Below are positions 1 to 10,010 of a stretch of 64,000 nt of DNA, piece by piece. The first letter of the stretch is position 1. Every line of letters begins with the position of its first letter. The notes below the pieces were generated by a model. The model had not been told where the DNA came from, did no database searches, and saw only the letters and a program-made list of their open reading frames with translations. The stretch covers positions 108,913,893 to 108,977,892 of the forward strand of contig NC_082688.1 in assembly GCF_949987515.2 (NCBI RefSeq). Direction: 5' to 3'. This stretch comes from Delphinus delphis (lineage: Eukaryota; Chordata; Mammalia; Artiodactyla; Delphinidae). The position numbers were made by a program, and so were the translations under genes.

Positions 1-800
1 GGAATTTAATTAATATTGAAGGTGTAAACGTTGTAAGTATTCAATAAACCACTGTGTGTTTTTTTTTTACAAAACCCCAATCTTTTAATGGTGGATACCT
101 CAAAAGAGTTTTGAAAACAAAACTGTTATACTTGTTTTCATTATATTTAAAATATTCAGAAGTAAACTAAATTATCATGATTGCCTCTAACTTTGTTTGA
201 TAGAGTCAGTGGTTCGGACCAGTCATCAACGTGAGCTCCCGGCCTCGCAGGGCTGGCGAGGAGGCCCTTTAAAGAGAAGTGTTCTTGGTGAAAATCCTGC
301 CAAAGGGCCTGGGCGCCATCGAGTCCTGCCTCCCTTCCCTCTGCCCCTAGCCCCCAGGAAAGCACTGAGTGGGCTGTGGAAGGAGGGTCTGGCCGGAGAG
401 AGGCCTGGGTGGTTTGCTCAGAAGGTGGAAAGGTGTCCTTCTTTTCTTGAAATCAACCAGATGCCATTGGTGGTGGTGGTGGGGGGCTTTTGTTTGAGGA
501 GCCATTTTCGGTTGAAGTCGTTTTGGGGAGAAACCCACGCGTTACTGCAGCCGCAGGAACTAGTCTAGAGTTTTTAATTCAAAATATAGGGCTTTCATCC
601 AAGAAAGGGAAGAAAAGACCAGGAGAAAGGAGGTTTTGGCTGGTCGTCTCGATGGGGGGGTAGGTGGGGAGAGGGGGGACTGGTCTGAGCAGACCGGGGG
701 AGGGGGAGGCCCTTCGGCGGAAAAAGGTCCGTGATTAGGTAACCAGGAATTCTACGTCAAGTAAGAAATCGCGAACGCGACCGAAGATTTAAAGGGGGAG
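1..800. other. Single-copy non-coding sequence, AT-rich grading to GC-rich
   Basis: The first 180 bases are AT-rich and contain an AATAAA-like hexamer near position 43. From about 220 the sequence becomes G-rich. I see no repeat family, splice-framed exon or recognisable protein. Short open frames on both strands here overlap one another and have no family resemblance, so I treat them as chance. The left edge could be the 3' end of a transcript lying outside the window, but nothing decides this. Confidence 0.5.
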
Positions 801-2345
801 GGAGGGTGGAGTGGGCGCTAGATTTACAAGGAGCTATAGGGAACTCAATATTAACTGTGCAGTGTCTGAAGTCCTCCCGGCCGCAGGCCAGGCCAGCCCG
901 GGGCTCCGTCCCCAGCTCTCAGCCGCCAGGACTCCCCCCCGACCCCCGTCGGAGGTTCGGGCTCCGGGAGCCCAGGCACATCCCGGAAGGAAGTCCCCGA
1001 GGCTTCCTTTGCCCGTGGGCTTGGCCAGAGCGGAATCTCTGCTCTAAGAGTCGGAGAAGCTGGAGTGCCGGAAAGGGCTCGGCAGGCCGGGGAGGGGGAG
1101 CGGAGGGAGGGGTGGGGGGGTGCGGAGGGGGGAGGAAGAAGGGCGAAACTTATTAAAAAGCGGTTTGCTTCAGGAAACGCCGCGTGTACAGATCTGGGGC
1201 TAGGGAGGCTGGCCAGAGGGTTTCCACCTTGGAACCCATCCTCGGGGTGATGTTCTCACCTCGGCCTCGGGCACTGACCCTCCCCCGCCATCCCAGGGGT
1301 CCCACTCTGGCGGGTGCCGCCTCTGAGCCCACCGCCGGCAGCCGGCGAATTCGCTAGCGCCGGGCGGGAGGCGGGCGAGCGGCGCTGCGGGGTTCTGCTG
1401 CGGGCGGCCGCCGACTCGAGGGCGCGGGGTTAGAACAACTCGGCCAAAGCGATCTGAACTTTCTCCCCTCGGGTCAGCCGGCGCTGGGCCGACATGGTGG
1501 GCGCGGGGCTGTGTTTACAGACACTTGCCTTTGTTTATAACGCTGGGGGGCGGAGGGAGGCGCGCCCTGATTTTCTGTGACTCTCGGGATCCCTGTCCGT
1601 TTGACCGAGGGGCTCCCTCCCTCTCCCGCCTCCAGCCGCCTTTTACTTTAATCCGTTCGAGAGAAAGATTCCAGATCCTAGGGGCGGAGGGATAGAGTTT
1701 ACCGAGGTAGTGGCGTGCACGGTGGTGGAGGCGGTGAGGTTTTCAAAACAGGAGCCCCAGAGCAGTTATCTTCACGTGCCTGTGTTGGCTGGTGCGGGCC
1801 TGGCTTGGCTGTGGTCTTCCTCGCCACCTGGGCCTTAATGCATTGCTGCCGCTTTAACACTTTTTCTGGTTTGTTAAGCACCAGCAAAAGGGAGCCAGAA
1901 GACCCTGGCAGCACCGTCGCTACGAGGCCGCCGGCTGCTGCACATGCTTTTAAACCTGCGCTCCAGAAACGCGGGTCTGGCCTCTTTGTCTGGCCTGGGC
2001 CCTGCGCTGCTCGCCCGCTCTCCTGCCCGCCCGCCGCGCCGCTTCCTTGGGCTCCGCAGCACCCAGCCCCGACACCTCCACCACCTGGACGTTCCAACCC
2101 AGCGGCCACCTCAACGGGCCAGACATCCGGCAGACCCGACACGCCAGGGTGCCGAACCCCCTAACTGGGCGAGCGCACTACCCGGCCGAACGCTTCAGCA
2201 GCAAGACACCCCAGATTGTCGGTCACTCCCGCCGCCGCACGTCCCCACCCTCCCAGTGCGCAGTGCCACCCCACCTCCCGCCCCACGTCGTCATGTCCCA
2301 CCCAGGGCACTGAGTGGTGGGCGAGGCAGGCGTTTCTTCCACGCT
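801..2345. promoter_or_regulatory. CpG-rich block (CpG island candidate) 1
   Basis: CpG dinucleotides are frequent from about 860 to 1480 and again to about 2330, with high G+C and several GC-box-like runs. There is no TATA-type promoter I would defend. Open frames of 116-149 codons on both strands overlap each other and are proline/arginine/glycine-rich, as expected from stop-poor GC-rich DNA. In mammals such blocks mark promoters or Polycomb-bound developmental regions; which applies here is inference. Confidence 0.65.
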
Positions 2346-2708
2346 TCCATGCTTTTCTCTTCTACACGTTTCTTTCTCTTTTAACTCCCTTTCTTCTTTG
2401 CTTTAAAAAAAAAAAAGTTTCCAAGCTCCTGCCTTGTGGGACCGGCTAAAAGGCCTCTGTTTTAATTGCTCGGATAATGCAGTTGCTGCCATTTTGTTAA
2501 AAGCAATCACTCCTGCAGCGAAATCACAAGCTCTCTAGACAGGCCGGAGCCGACAAAAATGCAGGATTTGACGTTAAAAGCTAAATGGGAAGCTGGGGCG
2601 GCGGAAGGTAAATTGATGGTGGATCTGGTTGTCAGGGCCCGGCCCCAGACCGCCGCGCGGGGCGAGAGCCTGATAACCCTGGAGCACCGGCGGGGCGAGG
2701 GCTCGCCG

Positions 2709-2710
<2 letters not shown>
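2346..2710. other. Non-coding spacer with A-run, then GC-rich ramp
   Basis: A pyrimidine-rich stretch is followed by a short A run (about 2405-2416) and a single-copy segment with homeodomain-like TTAAT cores. CpG density rises again from about 2630 up to the dinucleotide array. No gene or repeat is recognised. Confidence 0.5.

Positions 2711-2800
<90 letters not shown>
2711..2800 (+). repeat. (TG)45 dinucleotide microsatellite
   Basis: A pure GT array of 90 bases with no interruption is seen. It sits directly against CpG-rich sequence on its left. Long pure arrays of this kind are usually length-polymorphic and can adopt Z-DNA. The Cys/Val and Thr/His open frames across it are artefacts. 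Confidence 0.98.
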
Positions 2801-2801
<1 letters not shown>

Positions 2802-3149
2802 CCAACAGACCCATTCTCACCTTCTTGGGAAGTAATTTGGGAAACTCGACAGAGGGAGACCCGAGCACTCCCTTCTCCCAACCCCAATTTTCCAGGACTT
2901 TTCGCCCCCCAGGCAGGACACTTACTGTGGCTTTCAGAGTTGTTTGGGTTTTTTTTTCTTTTTTCTTTTTCTTTTTTTTCAGGTCGACGTGCCAAGGAGA
3001 TGACAGCAAGATCACTTGGAGTTCTTCTTGCCTTCTAAATCCCGGGGCCACACTCTGGGGGCACGGTGGGAAGCTCCATCCTCCCAGTCGGTTAGCCAGT
3101 AGGTGCGGGCATCTAGGAAAGGTGGGCCTCTCACCTAGGCTGCCCTAGT
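2801..3149. other. Single-copy segment with strong acceptor-like polypyrimidine tract
   Basis: From about 2949 to 2982 there is a long T/C tract ending in CAG, which is a good 3' splice-site shape on the plus strand. The following bases up to a GAG|GTGAGT donor-like site at 3192/3193 would make a 210-base internal exon. No protein family is visible in any frame, so if transcribed it is more likely part of a non-coding RNA. This is motif-level evidence only. Confidence 0.3.
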
Positions 3150-4660
3150 CAGGGGCGGCAGGACCAGGCGTCCTGGTCGTCTCCGCGGTGAGGTGAGTGC
3201 AGCAGTGGCGCCAGGGACGACAACCTTCGGGCCCCTTGGAAACCGAGTGTGCAAGAGTCGGGACAGGAGGGTGGCTGCATCCCTGCCCCCTCACCTGGGC
3301 CGCTGCTGGCCGCCGTCCGGGGCTGGTATCCCACACCCCGTTGTTAAGGTGGCAAGAGGAGTGAGTTGCGTGCACGCGGATTTCGCAGGAAGGGGGGCTG
3401 CGGGTGAGTGATCTCGAGGCAAAGCCACAGGCAGCCCGAGGAGGCCTGCGAGCTGCTTCCGAGACTAGTTTTGCAGCGAGAGCCCGAGCCGGCTGCGAGG
3501 GCCTCAGGTGTGTGTGCGGGGGGCCGTAAACTGGGCACAGGATGCCACAACAGCCGGCACTGCATTTGTACAGCGGCTCTACAGAGCGCAGGAAACGGCT
3601 CAGATCTTCCTGTAGCTTTAAGGAAACTGCGCGTCTCCCGCTGCGCGTGTGGCCGGCGGTTTTCTCCCCCACGGCTGTCCTGCGTGCTCCCTGCCCGCGA
3701 GTCCCACCCACGCGCCTGGATTTGGAGACCAGACTGGTGGTAGGTGCCAAGCGGAGACGATGAGGAAAGGAGGCTTGGGGCGTGTGCCCCGGGGAGGGCT
3801 GCATCTGGACCCTAGGCGCCGCCTGTCTCTTTCGGATCTGTTGACCTGAGGGGACCCTTTCGTTCGACCGGGCCTGACTCCTCGGGCCTGTGGGAGCCCG
3901 CGCATCCCTCGGAGTCAGAGACCCTGGAGCGGCCCCGAGGCCCCAGAAGCCCTCTTCCCCGGAAGCCCAGTTGTGCTGTCGGGTTTACGTCCACGGGGGG
4001 ATGGGGGACCAAGTGTTGTTTAACACTTTGCCAAGAGAGGAGGGGAGAGGGGCAACTCCAGGAGAGGAACCCATCCCACGTTTGGGGGCGGACGGCTGGA
4101 AGCAGGCACTGCCCGCAGCGGGTCCGCGGGTGCCGCCCGGCCAGACTCAGCTCCCCGGCGGCGGCCGGTCGGCTGGTGGCGGTCCAGGGGCGCGGGGCAC
4201 TGACTCACAGGCGCACCGACGAGCCTCCTCTCCTGTCCCCGCCACCCTGCCCAAGCCAGCTCCCTGCTGGAGCGCGCCCCCCGCCTCTCCCCAGAACCGA
4301 CCCCCCTACACACGCATTCCCTTCCAATTCTCCCGGCAGTTGGGCCGCTTTGATGATCAGATGGTAGAGCCCTGATTACAAATTTATTCCCGGCCGCTCC
4401 GTCCGTCTTTATCTCCGCTATTAGGGCCATCTGGGAGTGATTAGCGCCGCGCCCGCGCCCGGCCGCGCTGCCTATCTCGCCGCGGCGGGGCCGGAGCCTG
4501 GCTGACGTCAGGGCAGACGGCTCGGAGCCATCCCAGCCGAGCTGGGTGTAATCGGCGACCGCGCGGCCAAGTCCTCCCGGGCCAGGCCGGCAGCTGGAAC
4601 GCGCCGCCCGCCTGCGCGCGGGGACTTTCTCAATATGTATTTTTAGTCCAGAAGACGTTT
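3150..4660. promoter_or_regulatory. CpG-rich block 2
   Basis: High G+C and CpG density continue for about 1.5 kb, strongest from 3400 to 4230 and 4440 to 4640. Open frames of up to 219 codons on the minus strand and 161 on the plus strand overlap and have low-complexity composition. I reject them as genes. The right part (4340-4560) carries a compact cluster of factor-binding motifs, listed separately. Confidence 0.65.
4340..4560. promoter_or_regulatory. Candidate enhancer/promoter core with E-box, GATA, homeodomain and CRE motifs
   Basis: Within about 200 bases I see E-boxes CAGATG (4358-4363) and CATCTG (4429-4434), a GATA site as TTATCT (4409-4414), a homeodomain-type TGATTAG (4438-4444) and a perfect palindromic cAMP-response element TGACGTCA (4503-4510). 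An AT-rich factor-site region then passes directly into very CpG-rich sequence. This arrangement resembles developmental regulatory DNA. The target gene and activity are unknown. Confidence 0.45.
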
Positions 4661-5337
4661 TGTTTTCCTTGTTGGAGGTGAGGTGTGGCCGGGGAACGTC
4701 TCTACGGGCCCCCTCCCCACTTTAAGTTTTCCAACTCACTGCATCTGGTGAATCCGGCCTGGAAAAGGCTCCTACGTCTGGCCCTGACCAACTGCGGTCC
4801 TCTGCTATCCCTGGGCCGGGATACTGCTCTCCTACACCAACAGCTGCGGCCCCTGCAGCCATGCCCATGCTGGCCGGGCTGCCAGGAGGAGGTGGCTCTT
4901 AGGGATCCAGGGGGCTCTTAGGGCCGCTCTCCTGCTACTGGCATCCACTTGGCCCCTACAGCCCTCGAGCCAAAATAGTGGGAGTTTCTGCCTAGCGGGG
5001 TGGCCGGGCAGACGCTGGTTATGCAACAGGATGTCCCTCCACGCCTCCGTCTTTGCACCTGCTATTACAGCCCAAAGGATCTGAGAAGCAGAGGCTCTGG
5101 ACCCTCGTCTGCCTCCCCCTCCCCCTCAGGAGTTGTCCTTGACACAAACCCTGACATCCTGCAAGGTCAAGGTTGCCCGGTGGCAGCTTTGTCTCCTACC
5201 ATGTCTCAGTGCCCAGAGCAGAGGCTGGGTATATTTGTACAATTACTGGGTGGGAGGACGACACTCCTGACCTCCAACTCTTGTGCCCTGGGGCACTGGC
5301 CTGGTCTTTGGGATGAATCCAACTCCAGAACCGTTTA
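4661..5337. other. Single-copy non-coding sequence
   Basis: G+C is moderate and CpG falls. The open frames here (78 and 112 codons) show no domain or conserved composition. No repeat is recognised. Confidence 0.45.
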
Positions 5338-5500
5338 GGTTGGAGCTTCCCACACTTACCTAGTGATCCAAAATCCCCGAAGAACCTGATAAAGATATAA
5401 ATTCAGCCCCCACCTCTACCAGAAATTCTGATTCAGCCAGTGAGGGGTGAGACCTGAAGTCTGCAGTTTTCAAAACTCCCCTACGGGATTCCGGAACCAC
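5338..5500 (+). mobile_element. MER5-type hAT-Charlie relic
   Basis: The segment retains the diagnostic MER5 core (a run reading close to agaaattctgattcag at about 5420) and end-like sequences on both sides. It is a non-autonomous DNA transposon fossil, old and diverged, with no coding capacity. Subfamily A versus B is not resolved by eye. Confidence 0.6.
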
Positions 5501-7310
5501 TTCCTGAGGCCACACACACCCACTGCAGCCAGCCCCTCGACCTTGGCACTCTCTCAAAGGCCCATGTGGAACAATGGATGGGTCCGCATGGAGATGGCTT
5601 TCTCCGGGGAGGGTGAGGCCTGCATTATTTATAGTCTCTACTGGGAGAGAATTGGCCATATCATGGATCAGTCCCACACCTTGATTTAACTGGGCAACGG
5701 CAAGGATTCAAAGCAAAGCCAGAAGCTGCTATTTATTTCGGCACAGGCTGTAAAGGCCGAGCTGATTGTTTACTCAGAAGCTACAGATAACTTAGCTAGA
5801 GGGAAAAGAAGTCATAGCCCATGATTTGAGCGTAGTGATAAGATCTATTTGGGCAGCTAAGAGTATCTAAAATAAACAGGGGATCCGGTCGAGAAAACGT
5901 CCCACATGTTCACCCCACCTCGATTCTTTGAGGCCACTCAATACGGCAACTTCCAAAGTGTCATCTTGTAATCTAGAAGGGAAGAGAACCATCTCCTCCT
6001 AAGTCTGTGAAAGCATCACACTGAGAGAGCTTAGCGCCCCCTATCCCCTCCCACACACCCCTATCCCCAGCAGAGGGGAGAGGAAATATGGGGGCGGGGT
6101 GGGGATAGAGAATGAGGCTTTTAGAGACTGAATCCATAATAACTGGAGGAGGAGGGGCCTATCTGAGCTCCTAGAGGGGGGGATCGCTGCAAGAAGTAGT
6201 TTCCCACAGCGCTGGTTAGTGGCTTCTCCAGGTTCTGCCTGAATGGTGGAGACCGCTCAGGCAAATAGGCAGTTTTCTGAGTCATTCAGACCGCTCACAA
6301 ACAAACAGACAAAACTAACAACAGCAACAACAACAAAACCACATTGCTTCTTCCCATGCACTTGCACTTAGCATAAATGAACTTTTACTGGAATTAAATG
6401 GAATGAATCGATGTGGTCCACAGGCCCAGAGAATCCCTGTGTATATTTCTAAGCAAAGGAGGCAGGCTTGCAGGCAGCTGAATCATTTATATAAAGGATC
6501 ATAGGGTACTCACCAGACCCCCCCATCCCAACTTACAACCCCGTTTTCTCAAATAGTATATTTAATGCACAACTAATCCTGAACAACCAGACTCAACCTG
6601 ATATTTCCCTGTGAGCAGATGGAGGGTTTCAAAATGTCATTCCTTGTAGCACCAAATCATCTTTCCGTTCAATGGTGAGCAAGGACTAAAGAGTCAGGGA
6701 GACCTGCAGATTTTTCTGTAGGACGTGGGGTCATTTGCTGCTTGCTTGTTTGTGGCTCCCCCCGCTGAAAGGACTCAGAACAAACAGTGCACTTACTCGG
6801 GCAAAGAGAGTTTTCAACCTTCCTTAAGTACATTGCCTAGAGAAGAGGCCAAAAAAGGTATCATTCTAAATTAAGATGGCAGTAAATACCTCCTTCTGGC
6901 AAGATGGAAGCCAGTGACCACTAGGCCAGTGCATGACTGCCTTCTACTTAAAGTGAGTTGTTGTTGCCTTGAGCTGACATTTTGTCTTTAGGATAAGGCA
7001 GAAACGCAGGAAACAAAAACCGTGTGTTTGTTCCTTTTAGTTTTGAAGAAGAAAACGGAGGCTAAGTCTGTAAGTAGGAACTTGGCGACGAAGGAAAACT
7101 GGTGCGGTTTTACTGGGAGAAAGTGTCCGCCAAGCCGCCTGACCATCGCCCTCCCTTTGCAAATCTGGTTTTCATATTCTCCCTCAGTAATCACCCAAAG
7201 CCATAACTGTCTCTGAAATTATTCATTAAAGTCATTTTCAGGGATTCTCACAGGATGACTCTTTTACGTTTATGATCTTCTGAGAGCAATGACATCAGCC
7301 TCTGTCTATT
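5501..7310. other. Single-copy non-coding sequence with GATA and AT-rich sites
   Basis: Around 5750-5880 there are several GATA-like cores (AGATAA, TGATAAGA) and TGTTTAC FOX-like sequence. A (CAA)-like imperfect run lies at about 6298-6340. I see no gene. Frames at 6988-7216 of 64-68 codons are antiparallel shadows with no recognisable product. Parts may be conserved non-coding sequence. Confidence 0.45.
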
Positions 7311-8560
7311 TTCCGCTTTTAATTAATGTGCTGGGAAGACAGAGGGGCCGGGGCTCTGTCCGTGGGGAGGGGACGGGCGGGGGGAGGGGGGTGGAATTCG
7401 CCGGCCGCTCTGCTCCCGGCGCGGTCAGCTGAGCCTCGGCGCGCAGACATCCTTTGATTAAGGAGGGTATTTCGGGGAGTGCAGGCTATGCAGAAGATCA
7501 CGGCTGTGCCCTGTGGTGCTGTCAGCAGTGACAGATCCCAGATGGGGCCGCTACTGTATGGCAGATTGAGTTTCTCAGCAGAAAACTCACCCTCCCTGCT
7601 AAACGTCTTCAAAAACCTTCTCCAGATACTCCAGGTCGCTTCGTGTGAAACTGAAAAAGTCCAACCCCAAAGTTGGTTTCGCGTGCGTGCCTGTAGGTTA
7701 GGCTCCCCCGCCCCTTCTTTTTTCTCTGCACTTCCTTCTCCTCTGAGCATCTTCGACCCGAAGGGCTACCCGGCTGCTAAGAGCGCAGACCTGGCGGGCC
7801 TGGTGGTTCCCGTTCGCCCGGCCCAGCGCCGCGCCGTCGACTCAGCACCAAGGGGTCCCGAAGGCAATCCGGTGGGTAGGGGCGCGGCGTCTGAAACTTG
7901 GGGGCAACTCGGAGCGCCCCAGGCAGCCGGGGTGGACGGCACGGGGAAAGCCGGGGGGTGGGGGCCGCGAGGATTGAACCTTAGGAGGAAGCGGACAGCA
8001 CCCAGCCTGGCCTCCTGCTTCCCTGGCCCGTTTTCCCCGGCGGAGCGCCGTCCCGCCAGCCCCGGCAATTTCAGGGGCCGCGCCAAGCCCGGGAAGGGGG
8101 CGGGGGCTGCCTCCGGGACCGGGAAGGGCGTGCAGGCCGCCTCGCGAGCCTCCGGTGCTCCGCGTGATCCGGCGTGGGGAGATGCGGCGGCGGAAGTTGG
8201 ACTGGGGCATCTCCCAGGTGAGAGGGGGCGCAGCGCGTCCCAGCTTTCCGCGCAATCTACATCCGCCCACTTGAGAGCGGTCGGCTGCAGGTCCGGGCCC
8301 CAAGTTTCTCATTCCTGGACACACATGGGGTTGGAAACTCCGTTGCAGAAACATTTGGACTTATGTTAAACCTTTATTTAAAAATTAAACAGCCCCGTCG
8401 CTACCTCCTCGGAGACGATGGAGATTCCTAGCCCGGTGCCGGCCCCTCCCGAGGGTGCCTAGGCCTGGAGAAGGGGGTGAACGGCGGAGCGGAGCGCGTG
8501 CGGCACCCCGATTCTGCTCGGATTTCTAGACCCCGCCCATCCCTACCCCACGATCCTCTT
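7311..8560. promoter_or_regulatory. CpG-rich block 3
   Basis: CpG density is high from about 7340 to 7440 and 7760 to 8320. The block contains a 296-codon plus-strand open frame (7479-8369, GTG start) overlapped by minus-strand frames of 106 and 170 codons. Composition is Gly/Ala/Pro/Arg-rich and no family is recognisable. A donor-like CAG|GTGAGA occurs at 8217/8218. I interpret the block as a CpG island, possibly the first exon of a transcript. Confidence 0.6.
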
Positions 8561-9470
8561 AACTGGGGCACTCGGCGTGTTCCCACGGGCCTGGGCCGGG
8601 GGCGAAAGAGAGAAAAGGAAGGAAGAACAGAGACCTGGAGAGAGCGAGTTTTGCTTTAATTTAAAGAGACACTGCTCTCTCCATCAAAATACCCATGCAG
8701 CCGCCTCCCCGTACTCCCACACCACCCCTCCCAGCTTGGAGAGCCTCAGTTTGGCTTTCAAAAGAGTCTCTATGGAACCGAGAGAGGAGCTAAAAATACC
8801 GCAGACGCGAGGCCCAAGGTGCTGGCGGTGGGGGAGAGCTGGCGGCCACCCCCAGCCCCGGCCTGCCCTGGAGGGACCGCCTTCTGCACCTCGAGGGCCC
8901 GGCTCGAGCTTAGTTGGGCGCCCGCCCGGCAGCCTCTGGGCGACTTTCGCCTTGTCTTTGCCCCCTGACCCGGGCCTTCTGTAGCCAAGCCTTCGGGTCC
9001 AATCTCTGGTAAAATCAGATGCCACGCTTTTCACGTTCTCCATTCTGCCCTCTCTGCAGACTCAATCTGAGAAAGCAAAGAGGTAGGACCGCTAGATCCT
9101 ATTTTATGTCAACAATAGCCCGGTCTCGCAGGGTCCCGCCACACTGCGTATAATGATCCATATGGATGTATGCAGTTGTTTGCTGTCCGGGGACACAAGA
9201 TGATTTGGGAGAAACCTGTGAACCCCTATTACAGCCCTCTCCCGGAAAAAAAAAAAAATCTCTCAGTTATTTCCCCTACCATTCCCCCTGGTTATCAGGT
9301 AAAATCACAAAACTCTTTATACAAGAGCAAAACACACACTGAATTTCAAAACTCCCGCTCGCCCCCTTCAGAAGGCAGCTTTTATTTTCACGGCCCACGC
9401 TGGATGAAAGTGGTTTATTTGGGTTTTCTTTTTTTCTTGTACCCACATGCCCTGTAAAAGTTTTCAGTGC
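8561..9470. other. Mixed GC spacer, single-copy
   Basis: A purine-rich stretch (about 8600-8640) is followed by moderately CpG-rich sequence (8780-8990) and then an AT-richer segment with an A run at 9247-9258. No repeat family or credible exon is seen. Confidence 0.45.
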
Positions 9471-10010
9471 ACGGGCCCGCCCCCCCCCCCCCACGATGAC
9501 CGCAGGGCCTTGTTTCCAGACTGCAGCCCCAGCCACTTGGTTTTTAAGTCCTCGCCTGGAGCCGAGGTGTAATTGCGACCCCGCCCGATCCGCGAGCCTC
9601 CCGGGGGGACGTTTGGCCGGGCCTGCGCTGGGGCCGGGACCTCCCAAGTGGCGGACCTGGGAGCCGGGAGCCGCGCGGCCCTCTCCCTCCCGCCTCCTTC
9701 CTCCCTCCCTCTCCTGCGGACTCTGCTCCTTTACTCCGGGTCTCCATCCAGCTTGCCCGTGCCACGGGCGCACAGCATTTTCTCTTCCCCTCCACTTTTT
9801 TGGTTTTCTGTTGCCCTCTCTAGCATCTTTTTACCACTCTCTCCATCGCCTTCACGTTGAAATCCCAGGCCCAGAGAAGCAGAGCGGGGCTTTGTCTGAA
9901 TCTGGAGAAACCAACTGAGAGCCTCTGGCCCGGCGGGCGCCGCGGCGGAGGCGCAACCGGGCGCGCTTCTGCGTAACGTCAGCGCGCGGGGTAATTTACC
10001 TTCCCCGGGC
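9471..10010. promoter_or_regulatory. CpG-rich block 4
   Basis: A pure C tract at about 9480-9492 starts a CpG-rich interval that is densest at 9570-9680 and 9920-9995. Frames of up to 165 codons are composition artefacts. The right shoulder carries a GTAACGTCAG half-CRE-like site and TATATATACAC near 10180, which could support transcription to the right, but no start site can be assigned. Confidence 0.55.

Noticed and set aside
2507..3148. Frames with Cys-Val and Thr-His repeats
   Set aside because: They are translations of the (TG)45 array and its complement.
3145..3804. 219-codon minus-strand frame
   Set aside because: Overlapped by several frames on both strands in CpG-rich DNA; no family resemblance.
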